This document shows, piece after piece, positions 51,901 through 54,329 of a stretch of DNA of 64,000 bases. Source of the stretch: Dama dama (Eukaryota > Chordata > Mammalia > Artiodactyla > Cervidae); NCBI RefSeq assembly GCF_033118175.1, contig NC_083714.1, positions 16,492,001-16,556,000 on the forward strand, written 5' to 3'. A model generated the notes under the pieces. That model worked only from the letters and a program-made list of their open reading frames with translations, ran no database searches and was not told the DNA's origin. The translations under genes and the position numbers were made by a program. The number at the start of each line of letters is the position of its first letter. Within the stretch, counting starts at the first letter, position 1.

Positions 51901-52643
51901 CCTTGTTGTTGTTGTCCAGTTGCCAAGTCATGTCCAACTCTTTGTGACCCCATGGACTGTAGCCCCCCAGGCTCCTCTGCCCATGGGATTCCCCAGGCAA
52001 GAATACTGGAGTGGGCTGCCATTTCCTTCCCCATGGGATCTTCCCGACTCAGGGATCAAACCTGTGTCTCCTGCATTGGCAGGCAGATTCTTTACCATCT
52101 GAGTCACCAGGGAAGCCCATTCACAGCCTTAGCCCATTCACAGCCTTAGAGTTGGACAAAGAGGAGAAGCTGAGAGTGGATTTCCCTGTAAGGCAATATG
52201 CCCACTCTACCCACCCCTGCAAAGCTCCCCAACCTCCCCAATCTCAGCCACACAGTCTTACCTCCCACGAACTGTGCAGCTCCCATGCAACGTCCCATCA
52301 TTCTGGAGATGAGTTCTTCCATGCAGCAGCCCAGGACAGCAGCCAGTGCCACCAGGAGCAGCAGAGCACAGCCAGCACCTGTCACCACCGTGCACATCTG
52401 CCAGGCCAGGCTGGGGATGGCACTGAAGCTGGCATAGCGCCCACACTCTTCAACCATGATCAGACTCTGCCCCTCTCCCCTCACAGGGTAATTGCACCTC
52501 CGGAATGTGCTGAATGACACTGGCTTCCCCAGCTGAGATCCAAAGAGCCAATAAGGCAGGAAGTAACTGGCAGAACTGGCCACGGCGGTAACAAGGGACA
52601 GAAAGGCCCAGAGGGTCCCCACCAGGGTCAGGCTGCTCCTCAT
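674..52643 (-). CDS. LHFPL1: LHFPL1, LHFPL family tetraspan membrane protein (whole coding span, 3 coding exons)
   Basis: The exons at 52643-52262 (382 nt), 38858-38760 (99 nt) and 855-674 (182 nt) splice to 663 nt: 220 codons plus TGA. I recognise the product as LHFPL1, a member of the lipoma HMGIC fusion partner-like tetraspan family; 220 residues is the usual length. Four hydrophobic segments are visible at about residues 7-27, 82-107, 119-141 and 166-190. The first extracellular loop carries C50 and C67, and the second carries a possible N-glycosylation site at N153-V-S. The two junctions are phase 1 and both use GT/AG. The frame is intact with no premature stop, so the gene looks functional. 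Relatives are accessory or scaffold subunits (LHFPL5 in the hair-cell mechanotransduction complex, LHFPL3/4 with GABA-A receptors). The specific role of LHFPL1 is poorly known and cannot be read from sequence. The human gene is X-linked, which suggests an X-chromosome window. Confidence 0.95.
1090..1300 (-). mobile_element. MIR SINE
   Basis: The reverse complement carries the MIR body: a ttattatcc block, then a degraded gaggcaac...gcacagg and cacacagataggaagtggtagaatcagg, matching the CORE-region order. It is an old, diverged, pan-mammalian repeat. Confidence 0.55.
1957..2177 (-). mobile_element. Bov-tA SINE inside the old L1
   Basis: It has the typical reversed SINE body (GTTAGTCACTCAGTCATG to CTGAGCCAGGGAAGC). 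The flanking duplication is TTACAAATTATA at 1945-1956 and TTACAGATTATA at 2178-2189, with one mismatch. A short internal duplication (aaacccagggattgaaccc) lies at about 2104-2125. Confidence 0.9.
2561..2640. mobile_element. mariner-type MITE (80 bp, imperfect palindrome)
   Basis: ATTGGATTGGCCAAAATGTT at the left and AAACTTTTTGGCAAACCAT at the right are inverted copies around a TTTTTCCATAAC...ATATGGAACAACC centre. It sits inside antisense L1 sequence. The same family occurs at 14447 and 58138; this is the most diverged copy. Confidence 0.8.
3454..4970 (-). mobile_element. L1_BT-type LINE, 5'-truncated, nested in the older L1
   Basis: It is flanked by a perfect 17-bp duplication, ATTTTGAGTTTATTTTT, at 3437-3453 and 4971-4987. 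The plus strand starts with the poly-T complement of its tail and the ruminant L1 3' UTR (acattgacatgaatcagccatgg), then ORF2 in reverse. The 1517-bp element is 5'-truncated like most LINE insertions. The target already carried the homologous old-L1 sequence, so the insertion resembles a gene-conversion tract until the duplication is noticed. Confidence 0.95.
3807..4625 (-). pseudogene. L1 ORF2 C-terminal open frame (272 codons)
   Basis: This frame is open from MEIKAKLNKWDLMKLKSF to the natural ORF2 end (QYSILMHIYGI, then stop). It contains the ORF2 C-terminal cysteine-containing segment (KCWRGCGEKGTLLHCWWEC). The endonuclease and nearly all the reverse transcriptase lie beyond the 5' truncation. 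The preceding frame (4972-4664) ends at a stop after GKTLT, apparently from a small deletion near 4665, so the ORF2 fragment is frameshifted. It is non-autonomous and presumably untranslated. Confidence 0.85.
5247..5300. repeat. poly-T tract flanked by a 16-bp direct repeat
   Basis: CAGTTGTTCTTTTTTT occurs at 5247-5262 and 5285-5300, separated by about 22 nt of T with two C. This is the layout of a retrotransposition event in which only poly(A) was copied, in antisense orientation. Slippage within a T-tract is the alternative. Confidence 0.6.
6391..6597 (-). mobile_element. Bov-tA SINE inside the old L1
   Basis: It is flanked by a perfect 12-bp duplication, AAGAGTAATGGT, at 6379-6390 and 6598-6609. 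The reversed body runs from AAAGTGAAAGTGTTAG to TGAGACACCAGGG. Confidence 0.93.
7381..8505 (-). mobile_element. probable L1M 5' region (5' UTR)
   Basis: At the right end the minus strand reads a classic old-L1 5' start (CAAGATGGTGGAGTGAGAGG, then ACTTGGGGACCACATCC and a catcaaaaaatg...gtggaacaag block). The GC-rich stretch between this and ORF2 has no recognisable ORF1, so ORF1 and the start of ORF2 appear deleted. The 8280-8505 part is well supported; 7381-8280 is assigned by position only. Confidence 0.55.
8760..9075 (+). mobile_element. L2-like LINE 3' fragment
   Basis: Degraded L2 3'-end phrases are visible: caggattcagcacctccagg, aaatcttccctggctaacc, then ccagattgttggctcaatag and caacagtggatgctcagtat. 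It is ancient and diverged, with approximate borders. Confidence 0.45.
9076..10714. other. intronic stretch without a confident feature
   Basis: I see no coding exon here. Some phrases near 9180-9310 could be more L2. The open frames (for example 10055-10318) have no recognisable domain and no splice context. It is otherwise unassigned single-copy-looking intron. Confidence 0.4.
10715..10900 (-). mobile_element. MIR SINE
   Basis: The reversed MIR order is readable: atttatcaagtatctactat, gtgccatacattttgaatac, then tcacctcatttgattctcac and aacagccatg. Confidence 0.6.
10972..11071 (-). mobile_element. very short L1_BT 3'-end insertion (100 bp)
   Basis: A perfect 16-bp duplication, TTATGGTCCAAGTTTT, lies at 10956-10971 and 11072-11087. 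Between the copies are T-rich and ATT-repeat sequence (complement of a degenerate tail) and only about 45 nt of L1 3' UTR (cattgatatgaatcagccat). It is an extreme 5' truncation. Confidence 0.92.
11108..11335 (+). mobile_element. Bov-tA SINE
   Basis: The sense head GGGCTTCCCAGGTGGCGCTA runs to a GCACACACGC tail. A perfect 10-bp duplication, ATGATACCTT, lies at 11098-11107 and 11336-11345. Confidence 0.95.
11832..12040 (-). mobile_element. MER20 (hAT-Charlie DNA transposon)
   Basis: The order is characteristic: agtttctcatccttggcaac, attgacagtttaggccaaag, aattctttgt, ctacctactagatgtctaca, and an end in aagaaccactg. This matches the non-autonomous MER20 with complementary ends. Confidence 0.65.
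12041..13440. other. intronic stretch without a confident feature
   Basis: No exon, RNA gene or clear transposon is recognised. The open frames are short and have no domain match that I can see. Confidence 0.4.
13902..14400 (-). mobile_element. ART2A/BovB 3' fragment (about 500 bp)
   Basis: The plus strand shows the BovB tail complement (AGTTCAGTTCAGTTCAGTCA) followed by reversed BovB 3' sequence, to ...gtaatgtctctgc and a T-run. It is 5'-truncated. The probable target duplication (gattgtttag / gatagttag) is imperfect. Confidence 0.85.
14447..14528. mobile_element. mariner-type MITE hairpin (82 bp)
   Basis: The left arm (14447-14473) and right arm (14502-14528) are inverted 27-nt copies with one mismatch, both starting TTGGGTTGGCCAAAAA. 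The loop is T-rich. It is the cleanest of three copies in the window. The arm sequence resembles the ruminant miR-2284/2285 family (AAAGTTC-GTT-type core), so it could fold as a miRNA-like precursor in either direction. Confidence 0.88.
15013..15239 (-). mobile_element. Bov-tA SINE
   Basis: The reversed SINE body runs from GTGCTCAATCACTCAGTCGT to AGAGCCACCTGGGAAGCCC. No clear target-site duplication is visible. Confidence 0.85.
15240..16340. other. intronic stretch with homopolymers, otherwise unassigned
   Basis: It contains a run of 26 T at 15549-15574 and a 15-A run at 15677-15691 in a duplicated context (listed separately). Purine-rich sequence fills 15890-16010. No exon is recognised. 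Confidence 0.4.
15665..15701. repeat. poly-A tract flanked by a direct repeat
   Basis: AAAAGGACCTGCAA occurs at 15665-15678 and 15688-15701, separated by nine A. A target-site duplication around a bare poly(A) insert is the simplest reading. A slippage or tandem duplication cannot be excluded. Confidence 0.6.
16341..16554 (-). mobile_element. Bov-tA SINE
   Basis: The reversed SINE body runs from GAAAGTGAAAGTGTTAGTCG to GAGCCACCAGGGAAGGCC. Confidence 0.9.
16555..17418. other. intronic stretch without a confident feature
   Basis: No exon or family-assigned repeat is recognised. Confidence 0.4.
17419..17634 (+). mobile_element. Bov-tA SINE
   Basis: The sense head (GGGTTCACTGGAGGCTCAGTGG) is diverged, and the body runs to GAGCACACACAGG. 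Only a weak ACACTT duplication flanks it. Confidence 0.85.
17681..18030 (+). mobile_element. MaLR/MLT-like solitary LTR
   Basis: The layout matches mammalian MaLR LTRs: cagtgtgatggcctttgaag, gtggagcctttgggaggtga, ttataaaggaggagagctcc (TATAAA-like, at about 17812), and an end in agcagcccaaacagcctaag then ACA. No internal retroviral coding region is present on either side. The subfamily is not certain. Confidence 0.6.
18225..18315 (-). mobile_element. MIR fragment
   Basis: A reversed MIR end is seen (ggttaaatgcctccatgagc, caggcactgcattaagctct, ttaaacatg). Confidence 0.45.
18489..20654 (+). mobile_element. BovB (RTE) LINE, 5'-truncated, 2.2 kb
   Basis: An 11-bp perfect duplication, AGGTGAGGAAG, lies at 18478-18488 and 20655-20665. 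The 3' tail is (CAA)n at about 20640-20654, typical of some BovB/SINE tails. It encodes reverse transcriptase pieces, including the catalytic YADD motif at 19867-19878 (FRYADDTTLMAESKEE). Stops and frameshifts make it dead. It is antisense to LHFPL1. Confidence 0.95.
18901..19227 (+). pseudogene. BovB ORF2 fragment, linker before reverse transcriptase (108 codons)
   Basis: The frame MGKTRDVFKKIRDTKGTFHA, then a RWQEYTEELYKKDLND block and NKASGGDGIIAELFQILKD, is the BovB region just before the RT core. It stops early by mutation. Confidence 0.75.
20666..21505. other. intronic stretch without a confident feature
   Basis: A short (GA)n tract lies near 20954-20966 and a (TA)n tract near 21145-21156. 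Nothing else is recognised. Confidence 0.4.
21520..21713 (+). mobile_element. Bov-tA SINE
   Basis: A perfect 14-bp duplication, CAATAACCAATGCC, lies at 21506-21519 and 21714-21727. A short deletion is present in the tRNA-like head region (AAAGAATCTGCAGGAGACAC). Confidence 0.95.
21985..22185 (+). mobile_element. MIR SINE
   Basis: Sense MIR order: aaatctctaggcaaggcatt, taacctttctgagtttcagg, then tgaagatcaaatgagatgac and acatataaagcacttagcat. Confidence 0.6.
22255..22375. mobile_element. MER5-like hAT fragment
   Basis: The phrases cacagattcctaggctctac, tccagatgtacagaattgtt and aatgattctgatgtacagtg resemble the MER5A interior. It is partial and old. Confidence 0.45.
22690..22802 (-). mobile_element. 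MIR fragment (target of a BovB insertion)
   Basis: The reversed MIR 3' end (gcactgtactaaatgtttta, then tcacaagaatccagtgaaat) is interrupted by the BovB at 22803. Confidence 0.45.
22803..23820 (+). mobile_element. BovB (RTE) LINE, 5'-truncated, 1.0 kb
   Basis: An 11-bp perfect duplication, AATTAAAAAAT, lies at 22792-22802 and 23821-23831. The tail is GACTGAACTGAACTGAATTG. It contains RT motif YADD at 23041-23052 inside an open stretch (22831-23208, 125 codons: GCILSPCLFNLYAEYIM...). It is closer to the consensus than the 18489 copy. Confidence 0.95.
24219..24438 (+). mobile_element. Bov-tA SINE
   Basis: The sense body starts at CCAGGTGGCGCTAGTGG and ends at GTGACTTAGCACATATG. Confidence 0.88.
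24905..25260 (+). mobile_element. L1M-type LINE 3' UTR
   Basis: Sense L1M 3' UTR phrases are present: attaccaggggctggtggtg, acagtgaatatagaaaacaa, tactgtattatagtcaccaa and the final atgtatttcaattaaaac. Confidence 0.65.
25459..25499. repeat. 18-bp tandem duplication
   Basis: GGGTGGAGACTCCTCTCT occurs at 25459-25476 and 25477-25494, followed by a partial third copy (GGGTG). The two units are identical, so it is recent. Confidence 0.9.
25647..25779 (-). mobile_element. short ART2A/BovB 3' fragment
   Basis: The reversed BovB end is shown by ttgtttagttgctaagtcag and then cagagtttgctcaaattcat, gtccattgaattggtgatgc. Confidence 0.8.
26390..26545 (-). mobile_element. MIR-like fragment
   Basis: The phrase order aacagggaaaccaaggctca, gaataggaaagtgacatgcc, caagcaagctcgggaa is that of a reversed MIR. 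Confidence 0.45.
26937..27675 (+). mobile_element. BovB (RTE) LINE 3' fragment, 0.74 kb
   Basis: Sense BovB sequence starts just after the RT YADD region (GAACTAAAGAGCCTCTTGAT) and runs to the CTGAACTGACTGACTGA tail. A 123-codon open frame at 26957-27328 (KESEKVGLNLNIQKTKIMAS...) is the RT thumb/C-terminal part. No target duplication was found. Confidence 0.9.
27680..27870 (-). mobile_element. MIR SINE
   Basis: The reversed MIR order is clear (atgcatgttttacttcactt, then aatgcagagaggttgagtag, ttaagtggcagggctcacat). Confidence 0.6.
28005..28175 (-). mobile_element. MIR SINE
   Basis: The reversed MIR order is readable: gtactaggtgttttgcatgt, gtgatgtcatttgatcctca, caacaacctc, then gatttgcccgaggtcacaga. 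Confidence 0.6.
28904..29100 (+). mobile_element. Bov-tA SINE inside L1M
   Basis: The sense head GACTTCCCTGATGGCTCAGG runs to a GACGTGACTAAGCAGA end. It splits the L1M 3' UTR phrase at acaatgtcaatcataaa / catcattaactata. Confidence 0.9.
29934..29963. repeat. (TA)15 microsatellite
   Basis: 30 bp of alternating TA lie inside the L1M at 28690. Confidence 0.95.
30591..32165. other. intronic stretch with a microsatellite and a MIR-like piece
   Basis: It contains (CA)23 and a probable sense MIR at about 31420-31590 (gactttaacttgctgtgtga, ccttatacaaattgcc). No exon is seen; the 107-codon frame at 31270-31593 has no recognisable domain. Confidence 0.4.
30872..30917. repeat. (CA)23 microsatellite
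   Basis: 46 bp of uninterrupted CA dinucleotides flanked by TTTATCT and ATCTCTTT. Pure and long, so it is likely polymorphic. Confidence 0.98.
32168..32356 (-). mobile_element. Bov-tA SINE with internal deletion
   Basis: The (CAA)n-like end is followed directly by CCATGATTAGCCCACCAGGC, so the usual region carrying the actctttgcgacccc block is missing. The head is CACTGAGCCACCTGTAAAACC. Confidence 0.85.
32868..33744 (+). mobile_element. BovB (RTE) LINE 3' fragment, 0.88 kb
   Basis: It runs from AGCTGTATATTGTCACCCTG (RT core) to the tail CTGAACTGAACTGAACTGAA. YADD is present near 32985, but several small deletions disrupt the frame, including loss of residues before and after it and part of the CACTTCATGG block. 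Confidence 0.92.
33745..34264. other. intronic stretch without a confident feature
   Basis: No exon or assigned repeat is recognised. Confidence 0.35.
34552..34772 (-). mobile_element. Bov-tA SINE inside L1M
   Basis: A perfect 11-bp duplication, AAAATAGCCTA, lies at 34541-34551 and 34773-34783. The 5' side carries an ATGCATGCATGC stretch. Confidence 0.95.
35084..35306 (+). mobile_element. Bov-tA SINE inside L1M
   Basis: The sense body starts GGGCTTCCCAGGTGGCACTA and ends in an (AC)n tail. The flanks atatactaatat and atacactaacaat form a degenerate duplication of the L1M phrase. Confidence 0.9.
36365..36495 (-). mobile_element. BOV-A2-type SINE monomer
   Basis: The (CTG)n tail complement is followed by TAAGTCGCGTCAGTCGTGTC and ends at GGGCTGCCATTTCCTTCTCC. 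The flanking duplication is ATATATCAACTG (36353-36364) and ATACATCAACTG (36496-36507). It is a single BOV-A2 half without the tRNA-like head and close to consensus. Confidence 0.92.
36926..37640. mobile_element. old L1M-like 3' UTR interrupted by a SINE
   Basis: The phrases agagcagtcttagtttcaca, caacatcccacagtggagtg, aacactgacacatcataacc and, after the SINE, ccaccattatagtagatact, agtttcactgccctaaaaat form one old repeat commonly seen next to L1M ends. Family and orientation are uncertain; the part beyond about 37430 is weak. Confidence 0.5.
37161..37362 (-). mobile_element. Bov-tA SINE
   Basis: The reversed body runs from GTGCTTAGTCACTCAATTGT to CTGAGCCACCTGGGTG. Confidence 0.92.
37641..38280. 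other. intronic stretch flanking exon 2, unassigned
   Basis: It holds a short direct duplication ATGCCAGTAACAAT at about 38057-38070 and 38078-38091. No other feature is recognised. Confidence 0.4.
38290..38496 (-). mobile_element. Bov-tA SINE, 264 bp from LHFPL1 exon 2
   Basis: A perfect 9-bp duplication, CTCTGTAGA, lies at 38281-38289 and 38497-38505. It has a small internal deletion (TTCTCTGGACTGGAGTGG lacks the CAGGCAAGAATA block). It lies downstream of exon 2 in the transcript. Confidence 0.94.
38760..38858 (-). CDS. LHFPL1: LHFPL1 coding exon 2 (rest of codon 128 to first base of codon 161)
   Basis: This 99-nt exon encodes [20 protein letters not shown] and continues to FQL: the end of transmembrane segment 3 and the second extracellular loop with the NVS sequon. 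The acceptor is an excellent pyrimidine tract (a run of T then CCAG) ending at 38859. The donor is TTAG|GTAAGA, with the intron starting at 38759. The 2+96+1 phase fits both neighbours exactly. The exon is short and isolated, 13.4 kb from exon 1 and 37.9 kb from exon 3. Confidence 0.94.
38860..41175. other. intron 1 stretch without a confident feature
   Basis: This is one of the longest repeat-poor intervals in the window (2.3 kb). A poly-T run lies at 40101-40112. No exon is recognised. The low repeat density next to exon 2 could reflect unrecognised old repeats or constrained non-coding sequence. Confidence 0.35.
41176..41470 (+). mobile_element. L2 LINE 3' end
   Basis: The L2 3' phrases are clear: ttccaggaaacctttcctca, then actgtgcattccttgaaggc, aggtaccatatttatcttca, ttacctggtatgtaataagt and gctcaataaatg. 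Confidence 0.7.
41640..41735 (-). mobile_element. MIR fragment
   Basis: Reversed MIR phrases: ctccattacagatatgggtg, agagagggaaagcaatttac, tcaaggtcgcagagcc. Confidence 0.5.
41866..42080 (+). mobile_element. L1M-type LINE 3' UTR fragment
   Basis: The phrases atattatatacctgaaagtt, gctaagagagtagatcttaa, cactaaa-like blocks and cacaatgttatgtcaattgt with atttcaatgaa match an L1M 3' end. It is related to 24905-25260. Confidence 0.65.
42095..42310 (+). mobile_element. MIR SINE
   Basis: A well-preserved sense MIR: aaattccagctctgccccct, aggctgtgtgactttggcaa, gttacttaatctctctgtgc, ctcagtcacctcatctttaa, aatgggaataatagtactgt. Confidence 0.78.
43235..44014 (+). pseudogene. BovB ORF2 fragment (259 codons), endonuclease-RT linker to RT start
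   Basis: The open frame MEVTNRFKGLDLIDRVPEEL to the VELFQILKDEAVKVLPSICQ block is the region joining the BovB endonuclease to its reverse transcriptase. It is the longest open BovB stretch here. It leaves frame near 43880-43910, where the neighbouring frame (43876-44235, IFIPIPKKGSAKECSNYPTI... QAGFRKGRGTRDQIAS) takes over, so a small indel broke it. Confidence 0.85.
43876..44235 (+). pseudogene. BovB reverse transcriptase fragment (119 codons)
   Basis: This contains the RT finger/palm blocks: IPKKGSAKECSNYPTIALIS, QAGFRKGRGTRDQIASIHWI and FCFIDYTKAFDCVNH. The last is motif A with the first catalytic aspartate. The frame ends just after, and the YADD block lies 245 nt further on in another frame. 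Confidence 0.85.
44616..44752 (-). mobile_element. BOV-A2-type SINE monomer inside BovB
   Basis: A perfect 9-bp duplication, CCAGTCCCA, lies at 44607-44615 and 44753-44761. It has an ATGCATGCATGCATGCC end, and the reversed body ends at GGGCTGCCATTTCC. It interrupts the BovB RT C-terminal region. Confidence 0.95.
45421..45530 (+). mobile_element. Bov-tA SINE 3' fragment abutting BovB
   Basis: It begins mid-element (CCCCTGGAGAAGGAAATGGC) directly after the BovB tail and ends GACTTAGCGACTAAACACAT. The block between CAACCCATTCC and AACAGCGGAGCC is deleted. The direct junction could be a deletion or an insertion into the BovB tail. Confidence 0.85.
45640..45775. mobile_element. MER5-like hAT fragment
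   Basis: The phrases cttattaaaaatatagattc, ttgaacttcaccctcaggta, tttgattcagtaactgtagc, then gatgctgatgcctcaggttc match MER5A order. Confidence 0.6.
45776..47184. other. intron 1 stretch, mostly unassigned
   Basis: There is no exon and no confident repeat. GC-richer single-copy-looking sequence at 45880-46460 has no splice-bounded open frame with a recognisable domain. Confidence 0.35.
47185..47285. mobile_element. MER5-like hAT fragment
   Basis: The phrases aaggaatctgcatttaataa, gcacacccaggaaattctta and ccactctgagaaacactaag match the MER5A 3' part. Confidence 0.55.
47735..47925. mobile_element. MER5-like hAT fragment
   Basis: It has hAT MER5-type ends (agagtggtagttcttacttg, then cacatcagagtcactgggga, and a later ccaggtgattctgatacatt). 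Confidence 0.5.
47926..49164. other. intron 1 stretch without a confident feature
   Basis: No exon or assigned repeat is recognised. It is a comparatively repeat-poor, GC-richer interval. Confidence 0.35.
49176..49399 (-). mobile_element. Bov-tA SINE
   Basis: A perfect 11-bp duplication, AAGTCTCCATT, lies at 49165-49175 and 49400-49410. The reversed body ends at CACCACCTAGAAAGCCC. Confidence 0.95.
49800..49900 (-). mobile_element. MIR fragment
   Basis: The reversed MIR 3' end is visible: actgaatgcctgctatatgc, caggcgctgagctgggccct. Confidence 0.5.
50323..50568 (-). mobile_element. MER20 (hAT-Charlie DNA transposon)
   Basis: Well-preserved order: gtttctcaatcttggcacta, ttgacatttgggaccagata, tttctttgtt, acagcatccctcatctttat, gataaccaaaaatgtctcaa, agacattaccaaatgtcctc, ending agaagcactg. 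An 8-bp duplication (TCTTAGCT at 50315-50322, TCTTAGGT at 50569-50576) fits hAT target sites with one change. Confidence 0.75.
50577..51375. other. intron 1 stretch, weak MIR-like sequence only
   Basis: About 50610-50770 resembles a degraded reversed MIR (gagaagaagaaaatgaggat, then cagccacagggcaactt). The remainder is unassigned. Confidence 0.35.
51389..51657 (+). mobile_element. BOV-A2 SINE, complete dimer
   Basis: It has two tandem Bov-A units: the first is GGAGAAGGCAATGGGACCCC to GAGCGAATTCACC with a TTCACTTTTCACTTTC linker, and the second is GGAGAAGGAAATGGCAACCC to a GCAGCAGTAG tail. A perfect 13-bp duplication, AATACTGGAGTAT, lies at 51376-51388 and 51658-51670. It is near consensus, so one of the youngest insertions. 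Confidence 0.97.
51905..52119 (-). mobile_element. Bov-tA SINE near the exon 1 donor
   Basis: The flanks are TTCAGAGCCTT (51894-51904) and TTCACAGCCTT (52120-52130), one mismatch. The reversed body runs TTGTTGTTGTCCAGTTGCCA to CACCAGGGAAGCCC. Its right edge is about 140 bp inside intron 1 from the donor at 52261. Confidence 0.95.
52119..52149. repeat. 17-bp tandem duplication
   Basis: ATTCACAGCCTTAGCCC at 52119-52135 is followed by ATTCACAGCCTTAG at 52136-52149. It overlaps the right SINE target duplication, so it arose after that insertion or from its repair. Confidence 0.85.
52262..52643 (-). CDS. LHFPL1: LHFPL1 coding exon 1 (residues 1-127 plus first base of codon 128)
   Basis: This exon encodes the N-terminus, transmembrane segment 1, the large first extracellular loop (with WLFGSQLGKPVSF and C50/C67), transmembrane segment 2 and the start of segment 3. 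The ATG at 52643-52641 is chosen because family members begin M-R-x-SLTLVGTLWAF. Its context is good (ACC before ATG, A at +4). The donor is GGGAG|GTAAGA, with the intron starting at 52261. Another in-frame ATG lies 69 nt upstream at 52712 with no stop between, but its context is weak (TAC before ATG). The exon is unusually GC-rich for this AT-rich window, as expected for conserved coding sequence. Confidence 0.95.
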
Positions 52644-52958
52644 GGTCCCAGGTTTCTTGGCGGGGATGGGGAGATGAGTCGGTTCACAGCACCAAATGCA
52701 GAAAGTTGTCATGTAGGCTCCACCAGCCTAGTTTTCATTTGCCTGGCCAGCCCCAGGGCTCAGTCATGTGCTTCTTGGCCCTTACTTCTGGATAAGGTTA
52801 TTGTTTCGAGGATCATTTGGGTCCCTATGGGATTCTGCTCTCCACCACTTTTCCCATCTTCCCTTCCTTCCACCTGGTTCAGACTTCTATGGTCTCTAGG
52901 CTGCAATGGAAGAACCACAGAAGTGAATTAGTGACTGTTCCATCTACTCCAATGCAGC
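52644..52958. other. immediate upstream region of the LHFPL1 start codon
   Basis: No CpG-island-like stretch or TATA box at a convincing place is visible. The in-frame ATG at 52712 and the candidate acceptor at 52656 are the only notable signals. This may be 5' UTR plus intron rather than promoter. Confidence 0.4.
52656..52680 (-). other. candidate splice acceptor just upstream of the LHFPL1 start codon
   Basis: Read on the minus strand, a pyrimidine-rich stretch (CTCATCTCCCCATCCCCGCC) is followed by AAG, leaving 12 nt before the ATG. This fits a 5' UTR split between an upstream non-coding exon and coding exon 1. The CAAG acceptor is weaker than the usual CAG. It is inferred from motif shape only. 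Confidence 0.35.
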
Positions 52959-52959
52959 C

Positions 52960-53189
52960 TGCCTGAGTGTGTGCATGCTAAGTCACTTCAGTTGTGACCA
53001 ACTCTTTGTGACACTATGGATTATAGACCTCCAGGCTCCTCTGTTCATGGGATTCTCCAAGCAAGAATCCTGGAGTGGGTTGCCATGCCCTTCTCCAGGG
53101 GATCTTCCCAATCCAGGGATTGAACCCACATCTTTTACATCTCTTGCATTGCCAAGCAGATTCTTTACCACTAGCACCACCTGGGAAGC
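52960..53189 (-). mobile_element. Bov-tA SINE
   Basis: The flanks are CCAATGCAGCC (52949-52959) and CCAATGCAACC (53190-53200), one mismatch. The reversed body ends ACCACCTGGGAAGC. Confidence 0.93.
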
Positions 53190-53200
53190 CCAATGCAACC

Positions 53201-54329
53201 CAAACAGACAGCTTTTAGTTCTTGACATCTAGCATGGAACAACGGGTAGGAGGGAGGCCTGAATCAAACCTAGGCTCTCCAGAGAGCCCCCAATTTCCAA
53301 TGGAAAAACCTTGTTTACCTGAGGCCTGGAAGGAGGTACTGCCTCAAGAGGGCCAGGAACCAAGGTGATTTCAGAGAGTGAAGGAAGAAGGAAGATCACT
53401 CACAGGGCCTGCCCACACTCCAAGGGAGAAGAGGGAAGGAGCACTCACCATGGAGTGCCCATTTGACCTTAGTAGGATATCCAATAGAGCATTAACTTGG
53501 GCTTCCCCAGTATTGCATCAGTTAGGTTCAAATGGGTAAATAAAATAAGGGGCACCTAGTCTCACTCCCTATGCTCATCACTGAGCAAGCTCTGTTCAGT
53601 CACTTTTCCCCAAGAACAAAATGGGAGGCACCTTCCCAAACAGTGAGGGTTGTTTAACACTAAACTGTTTACTAAGAAAAACTGCCCAGTCCTTTGCTGA
53701 ATATAATCATGAAAACTTCTCCTCTCTCTGAAACAGATCTGGTGCCCCCTGCCTGGATGCAGGAACATAGATCTCGAGCTGTAAGGGCCTTTCAAGATGC
53801 CTTTTGGAACAAGTCGTCTCAGATTCAAGATGCTGAGTGCCTTTTTAGATCTAATCTCCTCAGCCCAGCTCACAAATGGCTTTCACAGACCCCACTGTCA
53901 AAAATCAACTGCTTCCCTCCCAACTACATTAATCTGCCATTGCATTCTGGCCTGTTTCTCAATGAAGGCAGCCAGAGACCACACTGCAGCCTGCTGACAG
54001 CCCTGTGAACATCTCCAGCAAACAGATGGTGGAATCTGTTTCAGAAACTCCATGATTCATCACCACAGCTTAAAGTTACAGGTGGTGGGAAAGGGGAGAA
54101 GGGGTAGGGGACCAAAGGCAGGGGAATTATAGGAACTGTCCATGGGGTCACCACCTTGCCAGTTGAGACATGGCCAGCAACAAGTAGCAGTTGTACTCAG
54201 GGTCTCAAGGACCTTGCCCAGCCATGAGCCCTGTCACAACTATCACCAAACAATGTCTGACATGAAGCAGGCACTGCCATCCATGTATGTTTAATGAAAC
54301 CCATTCTAGAGAAGCATCCAATTTCTAGG
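53201..54329. other. upstream flank without a confident feature
   Basis: There is no recognisable repeat or domain-bearing frame. It is a candidate location for a non-coding 5' exon or regulatory DNA, by elimination only. Confidence 0.3.

Larger units (their letters stand above)
38859..52261 (-). other. LHFPL1: LHFPL1 intron 1 (13.4 kb)
   Basis: This intron is bounded by GTAAGA at 52261 and a strong T-tract plus CCAG at 38859. It holds an L2 end, an L1M end, a MIR, the longest BovB in the window, MER20, MER5-like pieces and SINEs. One SINE ends only about 140 nt from the donor. Confidence 0.85.

Noticed and set aside
52011..52517. 168-codon plus-strand open frame over LHFPL1 exon 1
   Set aside because: It is the opposite strand of a SINE and of the conserved LHFPL1 exon; low-complexity composition and no domain.
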